A stretch of DNA of 64,000 nucleotides from Bernardetia sp963719525 (GTDB lineage: Bacteria; Bacteroidota; Bacteroidia; Cytophagales; Bernardetiaceae). Positions 35,915 through 45,900 of this stretch are shown one piece after another (positions within the stretch are counted from its first letter, which is position 1; every line of letters starts with the position of its first letter). The translations under genes and the position numbers were made by a program. The notes below the pieces were generated by a model that saw only the letters and a program-made list of their open reading frames with translations, searched no databases and was not told where the DNA came from. The stretch lies in the NCBI GenBank assembly GCA_963719525.1, contig CAVRCG010000004.1, positions 2,542,001 to 2,606,000 of the forward strand. The letters are read 5' to 3'.

Positions 35915-35929
35915 AAAAAGTAAGCTAAA

Positions 35930-36844
35930 ATGCTAAAAAAAATCGTCGTACAACCGACAGGAGGACTTTGTAATCGATTGCGTACCATTGATTCAGTTCT
36001 TCATTTATTAAAAACGACAATCAAGACAGATTTTATTACAGTAGTTTGGGAAAATAATCACGAACTAGGAACGGCTTACAAAACTCTTTTTCAGCAAAAT
36101 GATAAGATAAAAGTAATTGAAACATTACCTTTTGTTGGAAAGAACATGCTAAATCCTGTTCAGATGTTGAAGGTTTGGAATGTTATTGCACCTACAGAAA
36201 AGAATTATCAAAAATCTTATAAAATCCGTCAGTTTTTGGGAAAAGAAATGAAGTTTGATAAAATTATTTATCAAGATGAAATGATGGAACTAGTGAACAA
36301 TAAATTCGATTTCAATAAACTAAAAGAATACAAATCTGTATATATTGCTTCGTGTTTTGATTTTGAAATTGATTATACAGATAAATATTCAATGAACAAG
36401 GAAACAATGAATTATCCTTTTTCAGAATTTGTCGCCCATAATTTTGTGAATGATAAAATAGAAGAGATTAGTAAGACATTTACAGATTCTACAATCGGTT
36501 TTCATATTCGCAGGACTGACCACGTAGGCGCAATCGAAAACAGTCCGTTATCGCTTTTTATAGAAAAAATGAATGAGGAAATAGCTGTAAAGGATAATAC
36601 AAACTTCTTTTTGGCTACCGACGACAAAGACACAGAAAAAGAATTACTACACTTATTTGGAGAAAGAATAATTACAAATCAAAATAAAGCCTTCGATAGA
36701 GATTCCGAAAAGGGCGTTCAAGATGCTTATATCAATGTAGTTTGTTTATCCAAAACTTCAAAAATCTATGGTTCTCATGCTAGTTCGTTTTCTGAAACAG
36801 CTGCTAAAATGGGAGGAATTGAGCTTGTTGTTTGTGAGAAATAG
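35930..36844 (+). CDS. Fucosyltransferase-like glycosyltransferase
   Basis: 304 residues. The opening VVQPTGGLCNRLRTIDSVLH matches the GGLGNRL-type loop of alpha-1,2/1,6-fucosyltransferase-like enzymes, and IGFHIRRTDHVG near 195-206 is the HxRRxD motif that binds GDP-fucose. The C-terminal FFLATDD and YGSHASSFSETAAKMG complete the donor-binding half. A cytoplasmic or membrane-associated enzyme adding fucose (or a related GDP-sugar) to a surface glycan is likely. There is no surrounding glycan cluster, so the acceptor cannot be inferred. The gene is convergent with the following small membrane protein. Confidence 0.75.
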   Translation: MLKKIVVQPTGGLCNRLRTIDSVLHLLKTTIKTDFITVVWENNHELGTAYKTLFQQNDKIKVIETLPFVGKNMLNPVQMLKVWNVIAPTEKNYQKSYKIRQFLGKEMKFDKIIYQDEMMELVNNKFDFNKLKEYKSVYIASCFDFEIDYTDKYSMNKETMNYPFSEFVAHNFVNDKIEEISKTFTDSTIGFHIRRTDHVGAIENSPLSLFIEKMNEEIAVKDNTNFFLATDDKDTEKELLHLFGERIITNQNKAFDRDSEKGVQDAYINVVCLSKTSKIYGSHASSFSETAAKMGGIELVVCEK

Positions 36845-36897
36845 GAAGTTAAATTTGTGTTGTTGATGAGGACACCGATGATAGTAAAAAAGAATGT

Positions 36898-37287
36898 TTA
36901 TTTTACTTTGACTTTATATTCTTCAATCAGAGGATTTATTTCTAAAAAATCACGTTCTATGTATTCTACTTCTTTTATATGGAAAGTCTTGCTAGGTAGC
37001 CAAAGTTGTAAAGCACCTGTTAGCATCCAAATAAGAGTAAGCCAAAGTATAGAATAGATAAAATAAAGAACTACTGCTACTAAAGTAACTGCTAACAAAA
37101 GAAATTGCAACATTCGTACTTCTTCTCTAAATTCAATTAGATAAGTTCTATTCTTTAATGTAATATCCCTTTTCCAATGTCCAATCTCTAAAAACTCTTC
37201 GCCCTGTTTTTCAAGGTGCTTTATTTTGTAGCCGTGCCATTTTAGAGATTTGTAGTTTTCTTTACGAATGTAGATGTTATTTTCCAT
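36898..37287 (-). CDS. Small two-helix membrane protein
   Basis: 129 residues: a basic, beta-rich N-terminal part of about 50 residues (YIRKENYKSLKWHGYKIKHL), two hydrophobic segments near 60-78 and 80-100, and a charged tail ending EEYKVKVK. The family is not recognised. The spacer to etfB (37288-37566) has no visible gene. Confidence 0.55.
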   Translation of the reverse strand: MENNIYIRKENYKSLKWHGYKIKHLEKQGEEFLEIGHWKRDITLKNRTYLIEFREEVRMLQFLLLAVTLVAVVLYFIYSILWLTLIWMLTGALQLWLPSKTFHIKEVEYIERDFLEINPLIEEYKVKVK

Positions 37288-37566
37288 TAATTATATTTTA
37301 TAGTATTGATGATGAACAAATATACTTCATTCATTTGTAGTAGCGAATTATTTCTCAAATAAATCATTTTCACTCAACAATCCAGTACAAAATTGCGCTT
37401 TTAAAGAACATACCGTATATTCGCAATTAGATTGACACACATTCCAAAACAATTTTGTTATTCATTCCTTTTTATAATTAATTTAATTCGTTTTAAAGGC
37501 TATGTAAAAAGGGAATTACTCATTTTTTTTACTTGTTTTTAATAATACTTTTACCAATCTCATTAT

Positions 37567-38298
37567 ATGAATATATTAGTTTGCATTTGTCACGTACCCG
37601 ACACCACAACAAAAATTAAATTTACTGGTACAGAATTAGATAAAAATGGCGTACAATTTATTATTGGACCTTATGATGATTATGCTCTTGCTCGTGCCGT
37701 CGAACTCAAAGATGCAAGTAGTGGAAAACTGACTGTCCTTAATGTAGGCGAAGCAGATACCGAACCTACTATCCGTAAAGCCTTAGCTATTGGTGCAGAT
37801 GATGCTGTCCGTATCAATGCACACCCAAAAGATGCTTATTTTGTAGCCGAACAAATTGCTGCGTATGCAAAAGACAAGAATTTTGATATGATTTTGATGG
37901 GACGTGAAGCCAGCGATTATAACGGTGGACAGGTACATGGAATGGTTGCCGAAATGTTGGATATGCCTTGTATTGTTCCTTGTATGACTTTAGAAGTAAA
38001 CGGCAATACGGCTAAAATGGGTCGTGAAATTGAAGGTGGAAAAGAATATGTAGAATGTGAAATGCCATTTGTAGCAGGTTGTCAGGAGCCAATCGCAGAA
38101 TGGAAAATTCCTAATATGCGTGGTATTATGATGGCACGTAAAAAGCCTTTGGAAGTAGTTGAGCCTACAAGCCAGTCAGCACCAACCGAAATTGTAAATT
38201 TTGAACTTCCTCCTTCTCGTGGAAATGTAAAAATGATTGATGCCGATAATATGGACGAACTTGTAAGACTTTTGAAAGAAGAAGCAAAGGTGCTTTAG
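37567..38298 (+). CDS. etfB: Electron transfer flavoprotein, beta subunit
   Basis: EtfB (243 residues) binds AMP and, with EtfA, carries electrons from acyl-CoA and other dehydrogenases to the quinone pool. Family stretches: NILVCICHVPDTTTKIKF at the start, IGPYDDYALARAVELKD near 36-52, GREASDYNGGQVHGMVAEML near 108-127 and the C-terminal IPNMRGIMMARKKPL near 178-192. It is 216 bp ahead of etfA on the same strand. The gap holds a G-rich repeat, longer than the usual short etfBA spacing. Confidence 0.96.
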   Translation: MNILVCICHVPDTTTKIKFTGTELDKNGVQFIIGPYDDYALARAVELKDASSGKLTVLNVGEADTEPTIRKALAIGADDAVRINAHPKDAYFVAEQIAAYAKDKNFDMILMGREASDYNGGQVHGMVAEMLDMPCIVPCMTLEVNGNTAKMGREIEGGKEYVECEMPFVAGCQEPIAEWKIPNMRGIMMARKKPLEVVEPTSQSAPTEIVNFELPPSRGNVKMIDADNMDELVRLLKEEAKVL

Positions 38299-38302
38299 GA
38301 AA

Positions 38303-38372
38303 TGGGGATTGGGAAATGGGAATACAATTTCTAGGTGCGAGGGGCGAGAGATTGGGGAATAGGGAATGAGAA
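38303..38372 (+). repeat. G-rich dispersed repeat, copy 3
   Basis: GGGGATTGGGAAATGGGAAT and then GGTGCGAGGGGCGAGAGATT, GGGGAATAGGGAATGAGAAT. It matches the copies at 5757 and 26668. It lies between etfB and etfA. Confidence 0.8.
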
Positions 38373-38514
38373 TACTCTATTCGTTTTTTATCTTTTTACT
38401 CGTCGTTTATGCTCTAAATTCTTTAATCATTAACTAGCTCTACCGTTGCTTGTGTCCTCACGAGCGACATCAATCATTAATATTAAAATATTCAAAAAAT
38501 AAACAAATAAAACA

Positions 38515-39471
38515 ATGTCAGTTTTAGTATATATAGAAGCAGATAATAATGCAGTAAAAAAGTCTTCTTTGGAAGCCTTAACGTATGCTGCCAAAATGAA
38601 TGCAGGCGATGTAACAGCTTTAGTTACAGATAAAGCCGAAAACTTAGAAGAACTTGGGAAATATGGTGTCAAAACCGTTTTGCAAGTAAGTGATGAGAAA
38701 CTTTCTGCTCGTCCTGTTGGTGCAATTGCGAGTGCGATTGCAGGTGCAGCCCAAAAAGCAGGTGCAAATGTAGTTGTTATGTCACGTTCTTCTACCGTTG
38801 ATGCAGCAGCACCACGAGTAGGCGTAAAAATGAAAGCAACAGTCGCATCAAATGTAATTGCATTACCTCAAACCGATAACGGTTTTGTAGTTCGTAGAGG
38901 TGTTTTTACAGGAAAAGCGTTTGCAGATACAAAATTAGAAGGCGAAAATAAAGTACTTACAATAGCTAAAAATGCGCTGGCAGTTGATGATTCGGCTGGT
39001 GGTTCGGCTACTATTGAAGCATTTAATCCAGAATATGGAGCGAAAGATTTTGCTGTAAAAGTAACCGATGTAAAAAAACAAGAAGGCGATATTTTGTTGC
39101 CAGAAGCTGATTTAGTGGTTTCGGCTGGTCGTGGAATGAAAGGACCAGAAAACTGGGGAATGATTGAAGGATTGGCAAATGAATTACACGCAGCAACGGC
39201 CTGTTCGAAACCAGTTTCGGATATGGATTGGAGACCTCACCACGAACATGTTGGTCAGACAGGAATTAAAGTTGCTCCTTCTTTGTATATTGCTATCGGT
39301 ATTTCGGGTGCCATTCAGCATCTGGCAGGTGTAAACTCTTCTAAAACTATTGTTGTAATCAATAAAGATTCTGAAGCTCCATTTTTTAAGTCGGCTGATT
39401 ATGGTGTCGTTGGAGATGCGTTTGATGTTGTTCCAAAACTTACTGAGGCATTGAAAAAAGCTGGAATTTAA
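38515..39471 (+). CDS. etfA: Electron transfer flavoprotein, alpha subunit
   Basis: EtfA (318 residues) holds the FAD of the ETF dimer. The C-terminal FAD-binding half is clear: VVSAGRGMKGPENWG near 200-214, DMDWRPHHEHVGQTGIKVAP near 237, IAIGISGAIQHLAGVNSS near 261-278 and INKDSEAPFFKSADYGVVGD near 284-303. The start ATG follows directly on a run AATAAACAAATAAAACA. Together with etfB it is a co-transcribed pair. Confidence 0.97.
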   Translation: MSVLVYIEADNNAVKKSSLEALTYAAKMNAGDVTALVTDKAENLEELGKYGVKTVLQVSDEKLSARPVGAIASAIAGAAQKAGANVVVMSRSSTVDAAAPRVGVKMKATVASNVIALPQTDNGFVVRRGVFTGKAFADTKLEGENKVLTIAKNALAVDDSAGGSATIEAFNPEYGAKDFAVKVTDVKKQEGDILLPEADLVVSAGRGMKGPENWGMIEGLANELHAATACSKPVSDMDWRPHHEHVGQTGIKVAPSLYIAIGISGAIQHLAGVNSSKTIVVINKDSEAPFFKSADYGVVGDAFDVVPKLTEALKKAGI

Positions 39472-39551
39472 TTTGATTAGGAGAATTTAGTATTATTTTA
39501 CGACAGCTTGGAACAGCTTTAGCCCTCTGCGAAGCTAACCTATCGGCTACC

Positions 39552-39590
39552 AAAACGCTTTACATTTTATTTTGTAAAGCGTTTTTTATA
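39552..39590 (+). terminator. Rho-independent terminator after etfA
   Basis: AAAACGCTTTACA (39552-39564) pairs perfectly with TGTAAAGCGTTTT (39573-39585), closing a short T-rich loop and running into TT. It is 80 bp past etfA. Confidence 0.88.
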
Positions 39591-39612
39591 TATCCATTTG
39601 TGCGAAATATTT

Positions 39613-39640
39613 CCACAAATAAATTTGTGGGTTTCATTTT
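39613..39640. repeat. CCACAAATAAATTTGTGG palindrome, MITE-end related
   Basis: A perfect 18-bp palindrome at 39613-39630, followed by GTTTCATTTT. It matches the reversed left end of the MITE-like element at 5847-6072 (CCACGAATTTAT preceded by GTGAAACC). It looks like a relic fragment of the same family. Confidence 0.55.
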
Positions 39641-39642
39641 TA

Positions 39643-39846
39643 CTACAAACTCCCAAGATCTTCCTTATAATTTCTAATTCGTTTCATAAATTCTTCTATG
39701 TCTTCATCTGTGAGGTTATATTCTATTTTCCATTGTTCTACTTCTTGAAAATGGGCTAATTTAGTAGTCCTTTTAACAAGAAAGAAATGGTAGTCAAATT
39801 TGAGTTTCTTTCGTTTTATTCTTTTGTTACATTTTTTTATAACTTG
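39643..39846 (-). pseudogene. Possible gene remnant, 67 codons
   Basis: On the minus strand an open frame runs from about 39846 to the TAG at 39643-39645, preceded by an in-frame TAG at 39847-39849 and lacking a good start codon. The sequence is protein-like (FDYHFFLVKRTTKLAHFQEV, EQWKIEYNLTDEDIEEFM, ending RNYKEDLGSL). It may be the C-terminal end of a decayed gene. The family is not recognised. Confidence 0.35.
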
Positions 39847-39991
39847 CTAGAGGGAATCTCTACAAAAACTTTGTAAGTAGTTTTTTGGTAATCCAAACCA
39901 ACTCTGACAATAGTTAATAAAAATATCACTAAATTTACATACAAGAACTAGAGAACTAAAAACTAAATGATTTTAATAAACAAGAAAAGCA

Positions 39992-41041
39992 ATGATATTA
40001 AAAATAGAAACACTAAGCACATCGAAACAAATAGATATAGATTTTGATAAGAGCCTTGTTCTACTTTCTGGACATAATAATACTGGTAAAACGGCTACTT
40101 TATGCGCCATCTATGATTACTTGAAAAACGATAATTCTAGTTTGTACAATAAAAATTTATATAAAAAAAAGGTTTATTTCTTTACTACAAAACGTACTTT
40201 TATTTCATTTTATGGTATTAATTCAACATTGAAAAAAGAAATGCTTAGTACTATAAATGGAAATGAACAAGATGAACAAGATGAACAAGCTCGTCTTCTT
40301 ACTCAACCCATTTTAGATGAGTCAGAATTAGCAAGTAATTTTTCAATGCTTTCAAAGCAGAAAAGTGAGTTCGAATTTTTGGCTATTGAACTTGAAAAAA
40401 ATATTTTAGAAGGAAAAATAATCGTAAGCGAAAATGAAAACCTAAAATATCAGCCTAATTTCCACGAAAAACCAGAAGAAAACAAACCTTTAGAACTTTA
40501 TTTTGCCTCTTCTGCTGTTCAGGCTTTGGCTTCTTTTGTATTTTATTTACGTTATTTAGCAAAGAAAAATGATTGTATTATAATTGATGAACCCGAATTA
40601 CATTTGCAACCAGATAATCAAATTGTGTTGGTTCGTCTTTTGGCTCGTCTTATCAACCAAGGATTCAAAGTAATATTAAATACAAATAGTGATTATGTTA
40701 TTGAAGAAATAAATGTTTTATTAATGCTTACTCATTCGTTTGGAGAAAGAGAAAAATTAATGACAACATATAACTATAATCAGAATGAGCTTTTAAAAAG
40801 CGAAAATATAAGTGCATATTATTTTGAGAAGGGAAAAAATGAAGTTGTTGATGTTCCTCTTTTAAAACGTGGAATTGAAATAGATTCTATTGATTTGGCA
40901 ATCGCTAATCTTGGTGAACGTTCTGATGATATTTATTATACTTACTTAGAGTCTGATGAAAAAATAGCTCAAGACGAGTTAGAGGAAGAAAAATTAAAGA
41001 AAGAACAAGAAACGAAACAGGAAAAAGTAAAATCTAACTAA
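39992..41041 (+). CDS. ABC/OLD-like AAA ATPase, divergent paralogue
   Basis: 349 residues. Walker A is GHNNTGKT (27-34), an ABC-type signature-like SSAVQALASF lies near 173, and Walker B is CIIIDEPELHL (Asp199, Glu200). This is the OLD/RecF-like ATPase head found in many defence systems (Septu, PARIS, retron and OLD families). Two key positions differ from the sister gene at 41189: the switch histidine of STHSDY is Asn (NTNSDY, 230-235) and the TSERAAI motif is TTKRTFI. It may hydrolyse ATP poorly. It is followed, with a TAATG overlap, by a 38-codon stub of the nuclease-like partner. The tail is Lys/Glu-rich. Confidence 0.75.
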   Translation: MILKIETLSTSKQIDIDFDKSLVLLSGHNNTGKTATLCAIYDYLKNDNSSLYNKNLYKKKVYFFTTKRTFISFYGINSTLKKEMLSTINGNEQDEQDEQARLLTQPILDESELASNFSMLSKQKSEFEFLAIELEKNILEGKIIVSENENLKYQPNFHEKPEENKPLELYFASSAVQALASFVFYLRYLAKKNDCIIIDEPELHLQPDNQIVLVRLLARLINQGFKVILNTNSDYVIEEINVLLMLTHSFGEREKLMTTYNYNQNELLKSENISAYYFEKGKNEVVDVPLLKRGIEIDSIDLAIANLGERSDDIYYTYLESDEKIAQDELEEEKLKKEQETKQEKVKSN

Positions 41042-41157
41042 TGGATAATATAAAAAAGGCTCTTCAAGCTCTCATTTCACAAGAAGTTCGGATTAATTTT
41101 GATGAAGAAAATAATTCTATTAAAATTCATCCTTTTATCTCCCAACAAAACAAATAA
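41041..41157 (+). pseudogene. Truncated copy of the nuclease-like partner gene
   Basis: ATG at 41041 overlaps the preceding stop (TAATG), then 38 codons begin MDNIKKALQALISQEVRINF and end IHPFISQQNK. The first 30 residues align with the N-terminus of the 226-residue partner at 42216 (MTLKEALFELINEDVLIDFD, EQNNAIEI). The catalytic part is missing. So the first ATPase gene once had its own partner, and the pair was duplicated before this copy was cut short. Confidence 0.65.
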
Positions 41158-41188
41158 AATTTTTATTTCAAATTTATACAAGAAAACA

Positions 41189-42211
41189 ATGATACTAAAC
41201 ATAAAAAATCTAGGTACACTTAAAGAAGCAGAGATAGACCTTAGCAAAGACCTAATCTTGCTTTGTGGACATAATAATACTGGAAAAACGTATGTGGCTT
41301 ATGCGATTTTTGAATTTTTGAATAATAAAGTAAATGAGGAAAAATTAGAAAATGAAAACCATAAAACGACTAAAACACAATTTTTTACTTCCGAACGAGC
41401 AGCGATAAATATTTTTAGTAAGGAATTAGCCTTAAATAAAAATAAATTTTTAGATACAGTTCTAAAATCTAAGAAAGAAGATAGGTTGAAATTATTAGAA
41501 TACGGAGAAGAAAACATCAGTCGTTATCAAAAACCAATAGCAGACGAACTAAACATAGCAGAAGATTTATTACATCTACAAAAACAAAAAAGTGATTTTG
41601 AATTTCTAGCTATCGAACTTGAAAAGACTATTTTAGAGGGAAAAATAAGTGTAGGACAGTATGGAGGATTACACTATCAACCGAATTTTTATACTCAAAA
41701 TGAAGGAAATAATACAAATGGAAAAGAAGAAAATATAATTTTAGAAATTTATCAAACTTCTTCCCTCGTAAAATCGCTTGCTTCTCTTGTTTTTTATTTA
41801 CGTCATTTAGCTAACAAAAATGATTGTATTATTATCGACGAACCAGAATTAAATCTACATCCAAACAATCAAGTTTTGGTAGCTCGTTTTTTGGCTCGTC
41901 TGGTCAATAAAGGTTTTAAAGTGGTGGCAAGTACGCATAGCGATTATATTATTAAAGAATTGAGTACATTATTATTGCTTTCTGATTCTTTCAAACAGAA
42001 GGATAGAATAATGGAAAGATACGGCTACACTAAAAATCAAATTTTGGACAAAGAAAATATAGGCGTTTATTATTTTGAGAAAGGAACAAATAAGGCTGTA
42101 AATGTTCCTATTACAGAACGTGGAATTGAAATAGAATCTATTGATCAAGTTATTACCGATTTGAATGAACGTTTTGATTCTATTTATTACACAGAAGACG
42201 AAGAAGAGTAA
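41189..42211 (+). CDS. ABC/OLD-like AAA ATPase, intact paralogue
   Basis: The ATG at 41189 starts MILNIKNLGTLKEAEIDL, the same opening as the sister gene, so I prefer it to a longer frame from 41099. 340 residues: Walker A GHNNTGKT (27-34), TSERAAI near 67-73, the QKQKSDFEFLAIELEKTILE coiled segment, signature-like SSLVKSLASL near 191-200, Walker B CIIIDEPELNL (Asp217, Glu218) and the switch histidine in STHSDY (His250). All elements of an active ABC-type ATPase head are present. The stop is 4 bp before the partner gene, so they are translated together. Role: probably a sensor or motor controlling the partner nuclease. Confidence 0.82.
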   Translation: MILNIKNLGTLKEAEIDLSKDLILLCGHNNTGKTYVAYAIFEFLNNKVNEEKLENENHKTTKTQFFTSERAAINIFSKELALNKNKFLDTVLKSKKEDRLKLLEYGEENISRYQKPIADELNIAEDLLHLQKQKSDFEFLAIELEKTILEGKISVGQYGGLHYQPNFYTQNEGNNTNGKEENIILEIYQTSSLVKSLASLVFYLRHLANKNDCIIIDEPELNLHPNNQVLVARFLARLVNKGFKVVASTHSDYIIKELSTLLLLSDSFKQKDRIMERYGYTKNQILDKENIGVYYFEKGTNKAVNVPITERGIEIESIDQVITDLNERFDSIYYTEDEEE

Positions 42212-42215
42212 AACT

Positions 42216-42896
42216 ATGACACTAAAAGAAGCACTATTCGAACTCATCAATGAGGACGTTTTAATTGATTTTGATGAACAAAACAATGCAATTGAAATTG
42301 TAGAATTACACGAAGGAAGAGAAAATTATAAGCCTGAAAATTGTGATAAACTCTTGCAATCTGTTGCTACTATAGGAATTAAAAAAGAAGAATTTATAAT
42401 TGCCTTCAAACCAGATGAAGATAAGTATAGATTTTTAGGTGACCTGATTAAGACAAAGAAAAAAGGAGATAAGAATAGCAGAAAATCTCTAAAAAAGTCC
42501 TGTGATGGAATTATTTTTTGTGAAATAGACAATCAACATTATATTTTAGCAGTAGAACTCAAATCTGAAAATCCAAAAGATTTACAAAAAAAATACAAAG
42601 CTGTAAAATTATTTCTGATTTTTTTGAACGAGATTTTGAAAATGTATTACAATATAACAAGAGAATTTATTGTAATAAATGTGCTATTTGATAAAAATCC
42701 TCAAAAAGGAAAACCTTTCTTTTTACCTATTCCTAAACAAAGAGTAGAAAACAAAGAAATATATTTTCGTCAAGGATTTAAAAGAAAAAATGAAGACAAA
42801 GAAAATAACAGATATGAAGCGAAAATAAAAAGAATATTAGACGCACTCAACGAAGAAATAAGAGGAAACAATGATATAACTTATCTAAATTATTAA
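42216..42896 (+). CDS. Predicted PD-(D/E)XK nuclease-like partner of the ATPase
   Basis: 226 residues from the ATG at 42216 (4 bp after the ATPase stop). Central motif: CDGIIFCEIDN ... YILAVELKSENP, i.e. Asp97 and, 17 residues on, Glu114-x-Lys116, fitting a PD-(D/E)XK nuclease core (hydrophobic strand-turn-strand, ELK). The N-terminal 30 residues match the stub at 41041. The C-terminal part is basic with helices. No named family is recognised. Together with the upstream ATPase it looks like an OLD/Septu-type two-gene defence system with a PD-(D/E)XK rather than HNH or TOPRIM effector. This is inference from motifs alone. Confidence 0.6.
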   Translation: MTLKEALFELINEDVLIDFDEQNNAIEIVELHEGRENYKPENCDKLLQSVATIGIKKEEFIIAFKPDEDKYRFLGDLIKTKKKGDKNSRKSLKKSCDGIIFCEIDNQHYILAVELKSENPKDLQKKYKAVKLFLIFLNEILKMYYNITREFIVINVLFDKNPQKGKPFFLPIPKQRVENKEIYFRQGFKRKNEDKENNRYEAKIKRILDALNEEIRGNNDITYLNY

Positions 42897-42912
42897 ACTT
42901 AGCGAATTAGTA

Positions 42913-45900
42913 ATGCGATTTTTTCTACTTTTCTTATCATTTTTTTTCCTGTTTATCTCCACAAAAACCGTTTTTGCTCAAAAAAATAAAAACGACACTA
43001 AAACCGATTCCTTAAACTTAACAAATTCTGTAATAAACTTTGATTCATTTTCTCAAAAAACAAAATGGTTAGCTATTCAGAAAAGCAAAAATAATAATTC
43101 TTACACAGCTTTTTGGCTCAATCAAATTGATTCTCTTCCTCCTATTTCTATTCAGATTTTAGAAACAAAACCAGCACTTTCTCAAAATCAATTACAAACT
43201 ATAAAAGCAATTTACGATTTTGAAAAACAGATTATTTTGTTTGATTCTCTTTCAACTGAATTGCAAAATATTCAATTAGATTCTATCAAAATAAGTTATC
43301 AAACTATTCCTTTCAAAATAAAAAACTGGACTTTCAAACGCTCACAAGAAGAATATGAACAAGCTGCAATGCAAAATTTTATTGATACTGTTGATAGAAA
43401 GGCAGAGAAAAACAAAGTTGTAGTAGAAGAACGACAAGAACTTTTTAGCTCAAATCTTCAAAAAGCAGGAAGTATTACTCGTGGTGTTTCGGTAGGAAAT
43501 CGTCAAGATGTTTTTGTAAATTCTAATCTAAATTTGCAGTTGGAAGGAAAATTAACTGATGAAATAGAACTTACAGCCATCATTTCCGACCAAAATGTAC
43601 CTTTTCAACCCGAAGGAAATACGCAGCAAATCCAACAGTTTGATAGAATACAGATACAACTTCGCCACAAAAATGCTTCGCTGACAGCAGGAGATGTAGT
43701 TTTGAAACAAGGAATAGGAACAGGAACTAATTTCAATAATCCACACTTCCTACGTTTTTATAAGAATGTTTTGGGAGGAGTTTTACAAACTAATTTTCAA
43801 ATTGATTCTACCTTTTCAACACAGCAAAAAATCGGTTTAGCTGCTGCAAAAGGTCAGTTTCAAAGTTATCAATTACCTGTTCAGGAAGGCGTTCAGGGTG
43901 CTTATCGTTTAGTTGGCGCAAATAATGAGCGTTTTATAATTATTCAAGCAGGTTCGGAAAAAGTTTTTTTAGACGGACAACTTCTTCAGCGTGGTTTTAA
44001 TTACGATTACATTATAGATTATAATACTGCTGAAATTACCTTTAATCCTCACGTTGTCATTACGCAGTTTTCTAGAGTTCGTGTAGAATTTGAATATACA
44101 AATCAGTTTTATAATCGAACGATTTCGAATTTGGGTGCAAGTGTGAATTTTACTTCTAAAAACAAGAATATTGATTCTACAAAATTAAAAAAATCATCTT
44201 GGAACATTTTTATAGAAAATTATTCGGAAAGTGATAACGAAAAACAACCGATTAACTTTGATATTTCGCAGGAAAGACAAACGCTTCTGGAAAATATTGG
44301 CGATAGTTTGTCGCTTGCCGTTGTGGAAAGTGCCGAAGAAGTAGATAATTTTTCTGTCAATCAAATTTTATATGTAAAAAAAGATACATTGATAGATGGA
44401 TTTTTTTATCAACTATTTGTCAGAGCTACACAAAACGATGAAAATCAAACTTTTTATACCGTTTCTTTTTCAGAAGTTGGACAAAATAAAGGCGATTATA
44501 ATTTAGGACAAGCGATTGCAAACGGACGAGAATATATTTTTGTAGGAATTAATCAGGGAAATTATGCACCGATTAGACAATTACCTGCACCAAATTCGAA
44601 ACAACTAACAAATGCTGGCGTTCGTTTTTCTCCAAATAATCATACAAATATTTTTGCAGAAACAGCTTTTTCGAAACGAGATAAAAATATTTTTTCAGAA
44701 ATAAATAGCGAAGACGATAAAGGAAATGCGTTTTTTGTAGGAATACATACAAAAGAAAGGGCTTTTAAAAATTCATTATTTCGAAAAAATTATAAGCTGA
44801 GTTATGGAATAGATTATGAATTGGATAGTAAAGATTTCGAACCCATAGACCGTTTTAGAAATATTGAGTTTGATAGAGATTGGACTTTGCCTACTTTTTT
44901 TGGAAGTCTGCCGAAAGGACAAGACCAGATTTTACAGGCTTTTACCATCATTGAACAAAACACAAATAACAAATTTGAGTATAATTTTGCATACAGAAAT
45001 AGAGAGAACGCCATTACAGGACAGCAGCACAAGGTTATTTTCAATAAAAAGATCAAGCGTTTTCAGCTTTCTACAAACGGTTTTTACTTAGATGGAAAAA
45101 ATCAATTACAGTTTGCAAATAATGCAGCAGGTTCTTTTTCTGATTTGAATTCGACTTCTGTTTCTCAAAATTCTATTATTTCCTCTATTCCAACTACTCA
45201 AACTAATATTTTAGAAACTCCTCAAAATGTTTCTTGGATTCGCTATGATGCCGATTTGCAGTATCAAAATAATTACATTGTTCCTGCTTATACCTATTCG
45301 GTTGATAAACAACAATTTACACAAAATATTTTTTCATTAATCAATAATCAAAATCAAGACTCGGTTACTTCTTCGTTGATGAATTACGAACAACATAAAT
45401 TTTATCTTTTTCAAGGAGATAGTAGCAAAAAAGCAAATTACAAAGTAGAATACGCTTTAAGAGAAGATTTTTTACCAAAAAACGGAATTATCCAATCTTA
45501 TACCAACTCACAAACGGCACGAGCAGAAGCAAGTTTAGATTTTGAGAGAGAGAAATCAACTCAAAAACTGACTTTTAATTCTACCTATCGAAAACTAGAA
45601 TACAATCAAGAATTTTTGGACACGCTAAAGCTAGACGATACCGAAACGCTAATGGGACGGATTGATTGGCGAAGTGATTTTTTTGAGCGTGCAATCCGTC
45701 AGGAACTCACTTATTCAACCGTAACAGGACGAAGAACCTGCACGAGAATTTACGTTTATTGCCGTCAACGGAACTCAAGGGACACATACGTGGCGAGATG
45801 ATAACGATGACGGAATCCAGCAGTTGGGAGAATTTTATGAAGCCATTAATCCAGATGAACGAAATTTTATCAAGATTTTTACGCCAACAAGTACGTATCT

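Noticed and set aside
38430..38672. 80-codon minus-strand frame over the start of etfA
   Set aside because: It is antisense to etfA and carries no domain-like features.
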